A stretch of 64,000 nucleotides of DNA from Pseudomonadota bacterium (GCA_018240525.1 JAFEFN010000005.1:1-64000), one strand, 5' to 3'. Shown: positions 8,062-16,777, numbered from the stretch's first letter. The notes: a model not told the origin generated them from the letters alone. Made by a program: numbers and translations.

Positions 8062-10473
8062 ATGAGAACTATGCAGAGTCATGTTTTACCGTTTGGCTCT
8101 CTGCTGATGGCGTTCTTCTTGTCTTTTGTCACCGACGCTTCCCATGCACAGCAGGTACAGAGCGGCCCCGGATTGAGCGGAGCGCAACTTGAGGAGGTCG
8201 TTGTGACAGCTCGGCGGCACGAGGAGTCCGCGCAAACGGTGCCCGTTGCTGTTACCGCGCTAAGTGGCGAGGAGCTGCAGGAACGCCATATCACGGATCC
8301 GCAAGGGTTGCAGGGCCAAGTGCCTTCGCTATCTGTAAGTCCGTATGGACAGAGTCGCGAGACTGCGATGTTCGTGATTCGCGGGCAGAGTCAACAGTTT
8401 ACGGCCCCCTCCGCCGTTGTGCAGTACTTTGGAGAGGTGCCCCTGATCCCGGGGACGGTCAGTTCCATGCAGGGTGCGCCAGGCCAGTTTTTCGACCTGG
8501 CGAACATTCAGGTACTGCGCGGACCACAAGGCACGCTGTTCGGCCGAAACAGCACGGGGGGAGCAATACTCATCGAGCCGGCAAAGCCGACCGCACAGTT
8601 CACGGGCAACATCCAGGTGCAAGCGGGAAACTACGGTGACAAGGAGGCGGAGGGCGCGGTGAACGTGCCCCTGACTGATCAGCTATACGTCCGAGTCGCC
8701 GGTCAGTTCGTCGATCGTAGCGGGTTCACACGTGACACAGTCACCGGAGTTGACTACGACAACCGGCACGTTGCTGCCGGGCGTTTCGGACTAATGTGGA
8801 AACCCAATGACAAGGTAGACAACTATCTTCTAATCGCCGCTTCGAAGAGCGAAACGCACGGGAGCGGGTGGATTCTAAGCGAATACAACATTCCCTACAT
8901 CGAAGGGGTTTTTCAGCCATACGGAGGGTGTGCAGGAGTGGGGCTCGGCGCGAACTGTTCGGTTCTCACTGAATTGCAGGCGGCACAGCAGGCAGCGGGG
9001 GTTAGAAACGTCTCACTTGGCCCGTTTCCTCCACCCATTGACACGAAAATGGAGGGGTGGAGCGCCACCGACACATTTCAGTGGCAGATTGCTGAAAAGG
9101 TCGCGATTCGGAACATAGCCAGCTACAGCAGCCTCGATGGACTCGGTCCCTTCGATGGCGACGGAAGTCCTATTCCCTGGTACCAGTCAAATCTTCCTCT
9201 CACAGGAGATACGGACAGAGTTCGCCAAGTGACGGAGGAGCTCCAGCTCCAAGGCACCGCTGTACAGGACAGCCTGGAATATACGGCGGGAATGTACTAC
9301 GAGGATGTGCGCACGCCCGGGGACGTGAACTTCGTAAACATCGACTTGTTTACCGTTGGGGGAACGTCATATCACTACCGCACGAACGCCAAGGCGATTT
9401 ATGCGCAGACTGTTTACGATTTCCGCTCCGTCTCTGAAGCTTTGTCTGGGCTCAAACTGACGCTGGGAGGGCGCTATACCTGGGACAGTGTAGATGCCGC
9501 CGCAGGTAGCTTTGCGCTAGGGCCTGACTACAAGACCATGCTCGGCTGCACTAACGGAGTCGACGTGGCCAATCCGACGAACTACTCTGACTGCAATGTT
9601 CCTGGGTCGACAAAATCTAGCGCGCCCAACTGGACTGTAGGGCTCGACTACACGGTGCGCGATGCGGTCCTGCTCTATGGGAAGGTCAGCCGCGGATACA
9701 AGCGGGGTGGGTTTAACTACTATGCAGTCAACCCTGACCATTTGACCTTTCAGCCCGAATATGTGACCACCTACGAGGCCGGCTTCAAATCGACTTTCAG
9801 AATGGGAGACATTCCGGCGCGGTTCAATGCGGACTATTTCTACACCGACTACACGGACGTCCAGGTCACCGCGGGTGATTACAATCCTCTTACGTTCGCA
9901 TCTGGGGCTGCCGTGTATAACGCAGCAGCGGCGCGAATTCATGGTGTCGAGGTTGAGGGCGCGATAAGCCCCCTCAAGCTCCTGGAACTTTCATTTACAT
10001 ACTCGCATCTGCAAGGCGAGTACAAGAACTTTTCCATCAATAATGCATTCGGACAGTTTGATTGTAGCGGCGAATTTGTGGTGGGCACGGTCAATTTGAG
10101 TTGCATGCCATTTTCCTATCTTCCTGACAACCAGTTCAGCGTTACGGCGCGGTTCATGCTTCCTCTGCCGGCGACGATTGGGCAGGTTTCCGTTACCGCG
10201 AACTATGCCTATACAGGTCAGCAGTGGGAGACAACAACCCAGCTTCCGCAGTATGAGTCCGGCTCCAATTTCCCGGCGTTCGGCCTGCTCAACCTGACGG
10301 CGAATTGGAGTGACATTTTCAGAAGCGGAGTCGATGTCGGCCTATTCGTTACGAACGCAACAGATGAGACCTACAAGATCACCAATACCGGAGTCTTTCA
10401 GACGGTTGGCGTAGCGGCCAATATGTACGGGGAGCCACGAATGTATGGAGCGCGCATTAACTATCACTGGTGA
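8062..10473 (+). CDS. TonB-dependent outer membrane receptor
   Basis: An 803-residue outer membrane transporter. The signal peptide ends at ASHAQ. The TonB box EEVVVTARR is followed by the plug domain (VPVAVTALSGEEL, then FVIRGQ, LRGPQGTLFGRNSTGG) and a beta-barrel with typical repeats (YGKVSRGYKRGGF, TTYEAGFKS). The C-terminal residue is Trp (NYHW), a common variant of the aromatic end. The ATG at 8062 is preferred because GAGGGGG precedes it; the frame opens at a GTG at 8032. The position between two periplasmic PQQ dehydrogenases suggests it imports their substrate rather than iron, as SusC-like or PVA/terpenoid receptors do. That role is inferred from context. Confidence 0.9.
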   Translation: MRTMQSHVLPFGSLLMAFFLSFVTDASHAQQVQSGPGLSGAQLEEVVVTARRHEESAQTVPVAVTALSGEELQERHITDPQGLQGQVPSLSVSPYGQSRETAMFVIRGQSQQFTAPSAVVQYFGEVPLIPGTVSSMQGAPGQFFDLANIQVLRGPQGTLFGRNSTGGAILIEPAKPTAQFTGNIQVQAGNYGDKEAEGAVNVPLTDQLYVRVAGQFVDRSGFTRDTVTGVDYDNRHVAAGRFGLMWKPNDKVDNYLLIAASKSETHGSGWILSEYNIPYIEGVFQPYGGCAGVGLGANCSVLTELQAAQQAAGVRNVSLGPFPPPIDTKMEGWSATDTFQWQIAEKVAIRNIASYSSLDGLGPFDGDGSPIPWYQSNLPLTGDTDRVRQVTEELQLQGTAVQDSLEYTAGMYYEDVRTPGDVNFVNIDLFTVGGTSYHYRTNAKAIYAQTVYDFRSVSEALSGLKLTLGGRYTWDSVDAAAGSFALGPDYKTMLGCTNGVDVANPTNYSDCNVPGSTKSSAPNWTVGLDYTVRDAVLLYGKVSRGYKRGGFNYYAVNPDHLTFQPEYVTTYEAGFKSTFRMGDIPARFNADYFYTDYTDVQVTAGDYNPLTFASGAAVYNAAAARIHGVEVEGAISPLKLLELSFTYSHLQGEYKNFSINNAFGQFDCSGEFVVGTVNLSCMPFSYLPDNQFSVTARFMLPLPATIGQVSVTANYAYTGQQWETTTQLPQYESGSNFPAFGLLNLTANWSDIFRSGVDVGLFVTNATDETYKITNTGVFQTVGVAANMYGEPRMYGARINYHW

Positions 10474-10615
10474 GGCGATGCGTACGGGCAATAGCTCTTC
10501 ACGGCGGTGCGCGCGCAATCGCAATTGCGCATGCGTGCGCTGCACCGGAGTAGAGCATCACGTCAGTCTTGGCCCTGAGCGGAAGCGAAAGCGCCGTATC
10601 GAGGGCGGAGTTCGG

Positions 10616-12532
10616 GTGACACCGCAACGCTATCGGACCGGTGGCCTTGTCTGGTTGGCAGTCTCAGCGGTTGCAATGATTGCGCATTCGTCGGTTAGCG
10701 CAGGCGCACCAGTTGCTCAGGAATCGCCACCGAAAACCACTAGCGATGTCCAATCATCAACCGAAGAAGCCGAGTTCGGTCGCCCGCCGCGCGATGTAAC
10801 GAGTGAGAAAGGTGAGAAACTCTACCTCGCTCGGTGTTCAGTATGTCATGACCATGCGCGCGGCAACATTCCGATACGTCTGACGCTTGACCTAAAGTCG
10901 CCGGAAGCGGTGGTGGCCGCCCTCACAACGGGACCAATGCAGCCCATGGCGAGTGGGTTAACGGCAGATGACAAGCGCGAAATCGCGCTGTTCTTGACCG
11001 GCAAGAGGTTCGGTTCCGAGCCGTCGCCGGAGGCCAATCGGTGCTTATCAGGGCATTCGACACTACGACTCAGCGGTTCGGATTGGAGTTGGTGGGGTAA
11101 AGACCCGCTCAACTCTCTGCATCAGCCACTGCCAGGCTTTGGCACTGCAGACGTGAGTCGGATGAAGCTTCAGTGGGCATTCGCTTATCCCGGCGGGGCC
11201 GCGGTTGCAGCCCCCGTAGCAGTTGGAGATCATTTATTTGTCACCACAGCCTTGGGGCTTTTCGCTCTGGACTCCCGCAAAGGCTGCACCATATGGTTTA
11301 GCAAGGCGGGCGCGGGCGCGAAGATGGTGACTGTGGGTGGTCTGAGCACCGCGCCGACGCGACTCCTTCTGTTTTTCGGCGACGCAAGTGCTCGAGTTTC
11401 GGCGCTTGATGCTGTTACCGGGGAAGCGCTGTGGAGCGTTCGGGTGGACGAACATCCAAACGCACGCGTAACCGGACCCGTTTCGTTCTTCGAAGACCGC
11501 ATCTACGTTCCGGTTTCTTCTATGGAGGATCCGCTGTCATTTGATCCGACGTACGAATGCTGCACCTTTCGCGGCAGCATCGTGTCGCTCGATGCGAAAT
11601 CGGGTGCGCAAATCTGGAAGACCTTTACAATTGCTCATGCGCCCCGACCCTTGCACCGTCATACCTCTGCAGGCGTTGAGTTGCACGGCCCCGCAGGCGC
11701 AGCGGTGTACGCCCCATTGACTATCGATGCGAAACGGAAGCTGATTTTTGCCACCACTGCGGAGTCGTATCTTCGCGATGGAGTCGCGGGGAGCAATTCC
11801 ATCATTGCACTGAATCTACTGAACGGAGAGCAGCGATGGAGCTTGCAGCCGATTCCCAAGGACAATGCTTCGCACTGCGCGCAGCAGGATGAGGAGGATG
11901 GCTGCTCCAACTCATCTGCTTTGTTTGAATTTGCGGCGCCGGCGGTGTTGGTTCGAAAGGTGAATGGTGCTGACGTTCTTCTGGTGGGGCAAAAATCCGG
12001 CGTGCTATACGGAATTGATGCGGACCGTGGATCAGTCAAGTGGGAGACACGATTAGGGGAGGGTGGCTCGCTCGGCGGAATCGAGTATGGCGTCACGGTC
12101 AACGCTGGCACGGCATATGTCCCCGTCTCGGACTCGGAGGTAAAGCCGCCGTTTCGCCCGGGGGGCTTGGTGGCGGTGGATGCTGCGAGCGGAAAAGTGG
12201 TTTGGCGTGTCGAGCCTCCAAGCCCTGTCTGCAGTTGGGGAGTCGAGAACTGCAGTTCGGCGCAGGCGGCCGCGGCAGTTTCGGTGCCGGGAATTGTCTT
12301 CTCGGGCTCCTGGGATGGACACTTGCGCGCATACCGGATGCGGGACGGCAAGACGGTATGGGATGTTGATACCGGAGGCACCTTTGATGCCGTCAACGGC
12401 GTGCAAGCCAAGGGCGGAGCCATAAACGGGTACGCAGTAACAGTTGCGGGCGGATGGGTCTATGTGACTTCCGGGGCTGCATCCATTAAGCGTCCAGGAA
12501 ACGTCCTGTTGGCATTTCGGGCGGAGCCGTAG
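10616..12532 (+). CDS. Second cytochrome c-PQQ dehydrogenase, divergent copy
   Basis: A 638-residue paralogue of the dehydrogenase at 5280-7238, with the same order: signal peptide, cytochrome c domain (CSVCH at residues 74-78), PQQ propeller. It shares RWAFAYPGG/QWAFAYPGG, the adjacent-Cys motif ECCTFRG, GQKSGVLYGID, CSWGVENCSSAQ and VNGVQAKGGAINGY. The calcium-ligand motif TGNGY of the first copy is TTAESY here, so Asn becomes Glu, and the first blades are degenerate. GTG at 10616 follows GAGGGCGGAG; the longer frame starting at 10445 overlaps the receptor gene and lacks a signal peptide at its start. It lies 140 bp behind the receptor and is probably co-transcribed with it. Confidence 0.85.
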   Translation: MTPQRYRTGGLVWLAVSAVAMIAHSSVSAGAPVAQESPPKTTSDVQSSTEEAEFGRPPRDVTSEKGEKLYLARCSVCHDHARGNIPIRLTLDLKSPEAVVAALTTGPMQPMASGLTADDKREIALFLTGKRFGSEPSPEANRCLSGHSTLRLSGSDWSWWGKDPLNSLHQPLPGFGTADVSRMKLQWAFAYPGGAAVAAPVAVGDHLFVTTALGLFALDSRKGCTIWFSKAGAGAKMVTVGGLSTAPTRLLLFFGDASARVSALDAVTGEALWSVRVDEHPNARVTGPVSFFEDRIYVPVSSMEDPLSFDPTYECCTFRGSIVSLDAKSGAQIWKTFTIAHAPRPLHRHTSAGVELHGPAGAAVYAPLTIDAKRKLIFATTAESYLRDGVAGSNSIIALNLLNGEQRWSLQPIPKDNASHCAQQDEEDGCSNSSALFEFAAPAVLVRKVNGADVLLVGQKSGVLYGIDADRGSVKWETRLGEGGSLGGIEYGVTVNAGTAYVPVSDSEVKPPFRPGGLVAVDAASGKVVWRVEPPSPVCSWGVENCSSAQAAAAVSVPGIVFSGSWDGHLRAYRMRDGKTVWDVDTGGTFDAVNGVQAKGGAINGYAVTVAGGWVYVTSGAASIKRPGNVLLAFRAEP

Positions 12533-13009
12533 CATCTCCATCTGAGACTATCCGGCAATTTCCGGACATGCCGCCGTTCATTCCGTGCATATTCGGTGCA
12601 GCGACCTGTCTTTTGGCCCACTACGGCGCTTTCTGAGACTCTTTTCCCCTCTGTCCGTTCACGGCTGGAGAGATTCGAACCCGTGTTACAGCCTCGAGAG
12701 GCTGCGTACGCCCAAGTGCTGCAATGGGTACGGCAGCGGACTCTTAGTGTGCTGTCGGCATTCCAAGCTCGCTGCGGGTATTTCTTGGGGTACTGAGAGA
12801 CGGTTTTGCAATTGCCTCCCAGTCTTGTTGCCGAGTTACGTGCGCTTTTGGATTCCGACCCGTGCGTGCGTTCTAAGCGCTTTCAGCCGCGACAAACAGA
12901 AGAGGCTTGCCGGGGCCTCGACGACGACCAGCACCTCCAATTGCCCGCCCGTCAACCCTAAGAGTTGAAGGGGAAGTGAACTGGGCCCTGATCCGGTACG
13001 CTGTGGAGA
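12533..13009. other. Intergenic stretch, degraded sequence
   Basis: About 480 bases without a supported gene. Around 12800-12960 a short forward frame encodes LPPSLVAELRALLDSDPCV and continues to a stop, which may be the remnant of a lost gene. At 12666-12690 the minus strand has a tRNA T-arm-like motif (GGGTTCGAATCTCTCC) but no cloverleaf. I see no terminator after the dehydrogenase. Confidence 0.4.
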
Positions 13010-14224
13010 ATGACCCACATTCCGTACCGCTGGTTACTCGTTGCTTCAGGCGGCCTGATCGGCTGCGTTGCCATGGGCACGTTCTTCTCTCTCCCCGTCC
13101 TTCTGCTTGCGATCGTTCGCGACACCGGCTGGTCTAGTGCGAGTGTCTCGGTGGCCATGACCCTAGGCTTTCTCGCCCTGGCCGTGGGCAGCTTGACCTG
13201 GGGTGCATTGACCGACCGCTACGGCCCGCGCGTCGTCGTCGTACTGGGCTCTCTGATCATTCCCTCCTGCGCCGCGCTCGCCGCCCACGCACACGCAGTC
13301 CTAACGTTCCAACTCCTCTTCGGTATAGGCGTAGGTCTCGGCACGGCCGCGATCTTCGCCCCCCTGATGGCCACGGTGACCGGCTGGTTCGACACGCACC
13401 GCAGTCTCGCAGTCTCCCTCGTGTCGGCGGGTATTGGTTTGGCCCCCATGACCCTGTCTCCGCTCGCCGCCAAACTTCTGGCGACAACCCACGACTGGCG
13501 CTACACGCTACAACTGCTGGCCGCTCTCGCCATCACACTGATGCTTCCGTTGTCGCTGACAGTCAGGCGGCCACCCATGCCGGACACCGCGGGCCAGCAA
13601 ATCAATCAACCGATGCAGACCGCGCGCACCGGCGAAGTCCTCCGCTCCCCGCTCTTCATCATTCTGCTGCTCACCAACTTCTTCTGCTGCGCCACGCACT
13701 CAGGCCCCATTATTCATACGATCAGTTACGCCCTAACATGCGGCCTTCCGCTCACAGCCGCCGTGTCGATCTACAGCATGGAAGGCCTGGCCGGCTTGGG
13801 CGGACGGCTTGTGTTCGGTTTAGCAGGTGATCGATTCGGTGCTAAGCGCGTGCTCGTCGCAGGCTTACTCGCTCAAGCCATCGGAACACTCGGATACCTC
13901 GCAGCCACCAGTCTTTGGGGTTTTTACGCCGCCGGGGCTACGTTTGGCTTCATCTACGCCGGCGTCATGCCCCTCTACGCCGTCCTCGCGCGCGAGAACT
14001 TCCCTATGCGCATGATGGGCACCGTGATCGGCGGCACGACGATGGCCGGCAGCCTAGGCATGGCAACCGGCCCGATCGCCGGCGGCCTGATCTTCCAAAC
14101 CACCGGCACCTACCGCGGTCTCTACCTGAGCGCCTTCGTACTGGGCCTCACCGCCACCCTCATCGCACTCCTGTTCCGACCTGCTCCTCCACCGCCATCG
14201 CATCCCGCACCCACTATGGCGTAG
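13010..14224 (+). CDS. MFS transporter, monocarboxylate-porter-like
   Basis: A 404-residue inner membrane carrier with 12 predicted helices. The loop 2-3 motif GALTDRYGPRVV and the second-half GLAGDRFGAKRVL place it with MFS carriers of the MCT/RhmT-like group, which move organic acids. The central cytoplasmic loop (about residues 190-215) is short. ATG at 13010 is preceded by GGAG only 2-3 bases away, a weak ribosome site. It probably belongs with the PQQ module as the inner membrane step for the oxidised acid, but the 480-base gap makes co-transcription uncertain. Confidence 0.8.
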   Translation: MTHIPYRWLLVASGGLIGCVAMGTFFSLPVLLLAIVRDTGWSSASVSVAMTLGFLALAVGSLTWGALTDRYGPRVVVVLGSLIIPSCAALAAHAHAVLTFQLLFGIGVGLGTAAIFAPLMATVTGWFDTHRSLAVSLVSAGIGLAPMTLSPLAAKLLATTHDWRYTLQLLAALAITLMLPLSLTVRRPPMPDTAGQQINQPMQTARTGEVLRSPLFIILLLTNFFCCATHSGPIIHTISYALTCGLPLTAAVSIYSMEGLAGLGGRLVFGLAGDRFGAKRVLVAGLLAQAIGTLGYLAATSLWGFYAAGATFGFIYAGVMPLYAVLARENFPMRMMGTVIGGTTMAGSLGMATGPIAGGLIFQTTGTYRGLYLSAFVLGLTATLIALLFRPAPPPPSHPAPTMA

Positions 14225-14323
14225 GCAAATCCCGCCGTAGTGGACATAACAACCATAGCCCCTCACATCGAGAACGGGCTCACTGCCTAGGTGGCTACAA
14301 AATCCAACGGCAGGTCACGGTGC

Positions 14324-14617
14324 CTAAGGCTGAAATCCCAGCTCTCGCTGGTGACGGATGGCTAGAATGCGCACCTCATCCTGAGCAATCACAAATCGAT
14401 ATAGTGCGATGTAACCCGTTTGTCCGTAGGAAATGACGAGCTCTCGCAGTTCTCCTTCGATGCGCCGGCCGATCAGCGGATGCGCCGCAAGGTTGTCAAC
14501 GGCCGATTGGATGGCCGTTACTGCGTCCGCGGCCGCGGTTGGATTTTGATCGCGTAAGAACTGAAATGCGCGCTCAATGTGAATCAGTGAACGCGCCGAA
14601 TAGACTACCTGCGCCAT
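14324..14617 (-). CDS. RelE/ParE-family toxin
   Basis: A 97-residue protein with the ParE fold: N-terminal VVYSARSLIHIERAFQFL helices, then PLIGRRIEGELREL and the C-terminal strand VRILAIRHQRE. It would inhibit gyrase (ParE) or cleave ribosome-bound mRNA (RelE); the sequence does not decide between them. Its start overlaps the antitoxin stop by 13 bases, the usual translational coupling. Placed just inside the right att site, it would stabilise the island. Confidence 0.82.
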   Translation of the reverse strand: MAQVVYSARSLIHIERAFQFLRDQNPTAAADAVTAIQSAVDNLAAHPLIGRRIEGELRELVISYGQTGYIALYRFVIAQDEVRILAIRHQRELGFQP

Positions 14618-14886
14618 GGTTTTGGTCGTGGCACTGACGCGTCAGTCGCGAGCCGCTTCATCCATGCATGAACATCCTCGGCGCGATAGACCTCGCCGGT
14701 CTTGTCGATCTCCGAGTCGGCGGCGAGCGCATCTTTGACAAGGCTGCGCATCTGCTCTTCGTAGCTGGCGTGCCGTTCGACAGCTTCTACGATCAGGCTA
14801 TGAGCCGAACGTCCCGTTTGCTTGGCCAGACTGCCGAGCCGTGCACGCAGTTTTGGTGGTAGTCGGATAGTCGTTGTCGCTGCCAT
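14605..14886 (-). CDS. Ribbon-helix-helix antitoxin
   Basis: A 93-residue antitoxin. The N-terminus TTTIRLPPKLRARLGSLAKQ is a ribbon-helix-helix DNA-binding domain (CopG/Arc type) with the next helix at RSAHSLIVEAVERH. The acidic middle and the Trp-containing tail (DVHAWMKRL) should wrap the toxin. ATG at 14886 has a strong AAGGAG at the right distance; the longer frame extends across the att site and is not real. It should neutralise the toxin and repress its own promoter. Confidence 0.82.
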   Translation of the reverse strand: MAATTTIRLPPKLRARLGSLAKQTGRSAHSLIVEAVERHASYEEQMRSLVKDALAADSEIDKTGEVYRAEDVHAWMKRLATDASVPRPKPWRR

Positions 14887-15063
14887 TGTTGCGCTCCTTT
14901 TCGGGAGATATAGCACAAATATAGCACACTGAACCGCTAGAAATGGAACACCCGAAAATATCCCGCGCTCCGCGATCACTCTGCCTGGGGTACCGCCCGG
15001 GGTAAGGCTGATCTTACGTACCTGGAACTCCAAATGGCTCAAGGGGTTACCAAAGCCATGAGC

Positions 15064-15079
15064 TTCCGACCCTAGCCTT
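15064..15079 (+). repeat. Right att of island 1 / left att of island 2
   Basis: Exact copy of TTCCGACCCTAGCCTT from the tRNA-Cys 3' end (3954-3969), with one mismatch and then TCCG extending it. The upstream half of the tRNA is absent here. Island 2 with its own integrase begins directly after it. Confidence 0.85.
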
Positions 15080-15093
15080 TTCCGGAATCTAAT

Positions 15094-15110
15094 TGGCCCG
15101 TTCAGGGCCA
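15094..15110 (+). terminator. Hairpin at the start of island 2
   Basis: TGGCCC (15094-15099) pairs perfectly with GGGCCA (15105-15110) over the loop GTTCA. It corresponds in place and loop sequence to the terminator at 3983-4010 of island 1 but lacks a T-run, so termination here is doubtful. Confidence 0.4.
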
Positions 15111-15206
15111 TCCTTCCCGATCCCAAATCGTTCAAAATGCCAGGAGATTTAGGCTTTCCGCGTACATCGCTGTCCCCGGCTGTTGAACGGAGCCGCGATT
15201 GGACCC

Positions 15207-15244
15207 GGGGTAGATTCCGGGGTAGGTTCCGGGCCACTGGGGTA
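15207..15244. repeat. GGGGTA repeats upstream of integrase 2
   Basis: GGGGTA at 15207-15212, 15219-15224 and 15239-15244. The 16 bases GATTGGACCCGGGGTA at 15197-15212 are identical to 4090-4105 in island 1, at nearly the same distance from the integrase. Candidate integrase arm sites, by inference. Confidence 0.45.
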
Positions 15245-15256
15245 GATCGGTTGTTT

Positions 15257-15560
15257 ATGGCACTTCTCAGCGAAGCCTTAATTCGGGGCGCTAAACCCCG
15301 GGATCGGGCCTACAAGCTGTTCGACGAGCGCGGCCTGTTCCTCTTGGTGATGCCAACAGGCAGTCGCCTGTGGCGGTTGCGCTATGAGATGGGCAGGCGC
15401 GAGAAATCGATCTCGCTGGGTTCGTATCCCGATGTGCCGCTCAAGCGGGCCCGGGAGAAGCGGGACGAGGCGCGGCGCCTACTGGCAGACGAAGTCGATC
15501 CGAGCGCCGACCGCAAGGCCAGGAGGGCGGCGCTGCGGGTGACTTTCGAAGGGGTGGCAC
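15257..15560 (+). pseudogene. Truncated P4-type tyrosine integrase (int2)
   Basis: The arm-DNA-binding domain is intact (RAYKLFDERGLFLLV, RLWRLRYEMGRREK, ISLGSYPDVPLKRAREKRD), then the protein stops resembling integrases at VTFEGVA, about 100 residues in, near base 15560. The frame stays open to 15688 by reading antisense through the end of the next gene, so those residues are not native. The core-binding and catalytic domains are missing. The ATG lies 178 bases after the att repeat, against 181 in island 1, so both are the same kind of element. Confidence 0.85.
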
Positions 15561-15575
15561 TCCGATGCGCGATGT

Positions 15576-16601
15576 CTATGCTTGTAGTTCGAATAGAAAA
15601 TGAACCGCTGGGTAGGGCCCGTACTTTTGCACTATCGGATCTAGGTACTTCGGATCTCGCGCGACGAGCCGGTAGCCGAATTCAGTGAGTACTCTGGAGA
15701 AATCTTGGCAATCGTAAGTCAACATGGTGATGCCATCCGAGGCCACATCGTTTGGTACCACCATAAGGTGTGGAACAGCGTGGTCGCGGAGCAAAGTAAT
15801 CCACCAAACGATGGCTTCCACGGAACATTCAGAAAAGCTGTAGATGTTGATGGCCAAATCCACTGACTGCCGACCCAGCGCCTTCCGGATCTCGTGCAAC
15901 GGAACTACGTGTGCACGTGAGTCAACACCTCGAAATCGAAGGTAGTACTCGCAAATAAACGTCGAGACTGCCACGGCATCTGTGCACAAATATCGTTCTA
16001 TCGAGGGCAAAGCTGTTAGGGATCGATATGCTAGGCGCCCGTAACCTGCCCCGATGTCCAGTACGGAAACGCCCGTTCGCTGACTGATGCCAAGGTGTCG
16101 CTCGAGGAAGTTTAGCTCGGCGACCGAGTCAAGCAAATCGCGAGTTACCAGCCGACCCTCGATCATCTCGGATAAGCTGACCCCGAATGCCTGATCCTCA
16201 CTGAGGCGGTCAAATAAGCCAAGTCGGTCCATTGTCTTCAGATAGTAGTAGGCCAGAGAGAAGGTCATTTCGTTCATGTTCAGACCGCTTCTCTGGTACA
16301 AGTAGTTCAGGGTGGCGCGAAAGCACTGCAGGTTAATGGTGCGGACATGTTCTGCGGTCCAAGCCCCGGGCGACGTGATCGGCCCCTCGAGCTGTGCATA
16401 CGCTTCCTCGAGCTCCTGCAAACGTGGATTACCCTTGGTTAGATAAGTGTCTGCGCCCAACGCAGGCACCGGCGACGCTTCCTGCTGTGCGCGGGCAGTG
16501 GGTTTCTGCCAGTCGTAAAGGCAAGCGTTGGAAACAATACTGTAGTCATAGCGTTCAACGACCCTTTGTGCCAAAGTCCGCACGAACTTTCGGTAGCGCA
16601 T
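15576..16601 (-). CDS. Putative sugar O-methyltransferase (TIGR04371-like)
   Basis: A 341-residue SAM-dependent methyltransferase. The SAM motif is [16 protein letters not shown] (about residues 180-195), followed by [20 protein letters not shown] and NIYSFSECS, which I associate with the family of putative sugar O-methyltransferases in surface-polysaccharide clusters. An N-terminal helical region of about 150 residues precedes the Rossmann core, as is usual there. GC content is close to 50 percent, far below the core genome, a sign of transfer. It has no polysaccharide genes beside it: int2 lies on one side and an IS remnant on the other, so it is an orphan piece of cargo. Confidence 0.7.
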   Translation of the reverse strand: MRYRKFVRTLAQRVVERYDYSIVSNACLYDWQKPTARAQQEASPVPALGADTYLTKGNPRLQELEEAYAQLEGPITSPGAWTAEHVRTINLQCFRATLNYLYQRSGLNMNEMTFSLAYYYLKTMDRLGLFDRLSEDQAFGVSLSEMIEGRLVTRDLLDSVAELNFLERHLGISQRTGVSVLDIGAGYGRLAYRSLTALPSIERYLCTDAVAVSTFICEYYLRFRGVDSRAHVVPLHEIRKALGRQSVDLAINIYSFSECSVEAIVWWITLLRDHAVPHLMVVPNDVASDGITMLTYDCQDFSRVLTEFGYRLVARDPKYLDPIVQKYGPYPAVHFLFELQA

Positions 16602-16628
16602 TGTGCTGAGCCTCCTTTCTGGGCTTGC

Positions 16629-16777
16629 CTCGTTTCCTGTAGATCTTTTTCTTGATGCATTCCTTCTTCAAACTGCTGAAGAATGACTCCGCAACCGCGT
16701 TGTCCCAGCAGTTGCCGCGACGGCTCATGCGCGGCCTAAGTCGATTAGTTCGACAGAAACGCTGCCAATCATAGCTC
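16629..16777 (-). mobile_element. IS3-family transposase remnant
   Basis: About 150 bases encode, on the minus strand, [20 protein letters not shown] and [19 protein letters not shown], the conserved tail of the rve/DDE domain of IS3-family OrfB; the Glu in AESFF is the third catalytic residue. Both sides break into unrelated sequence, and no inverted repeats can be seen. It is a dead fragment that marks an old insertion and deletion event. Confidence 0.8.

Larger units (their letters stand above)
3969..15079 (+). mobile_element. Genomic island 1, integrated at tRNA-Cys
   Basis: About 11.1 kb bounded by 16-bp direct repeats derived from the tRNA-Cys 3' end. Contents in order: truncated integrase, small secreted protein, PQQ dehydrogenase, TetR, TonB-dependent receptor, second PQQ dehydrogenase, MFS carrier, toxin-antitoxin pair. 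Base composition is visibly lower in GC than the rest of the window. The integrase lacks its catalytic domain, so the island is probably immobile unless it is helped in trans. Confidence 0.8.

Noticed and set aside
12585..12968. Possible 127-codon gene in the gap after the second dehydrogenase
   Set aside because: Its GWRDSNPCYSLER segment is the well-known spurious translation of antisense tRNA-like sequence; no ribosome site.
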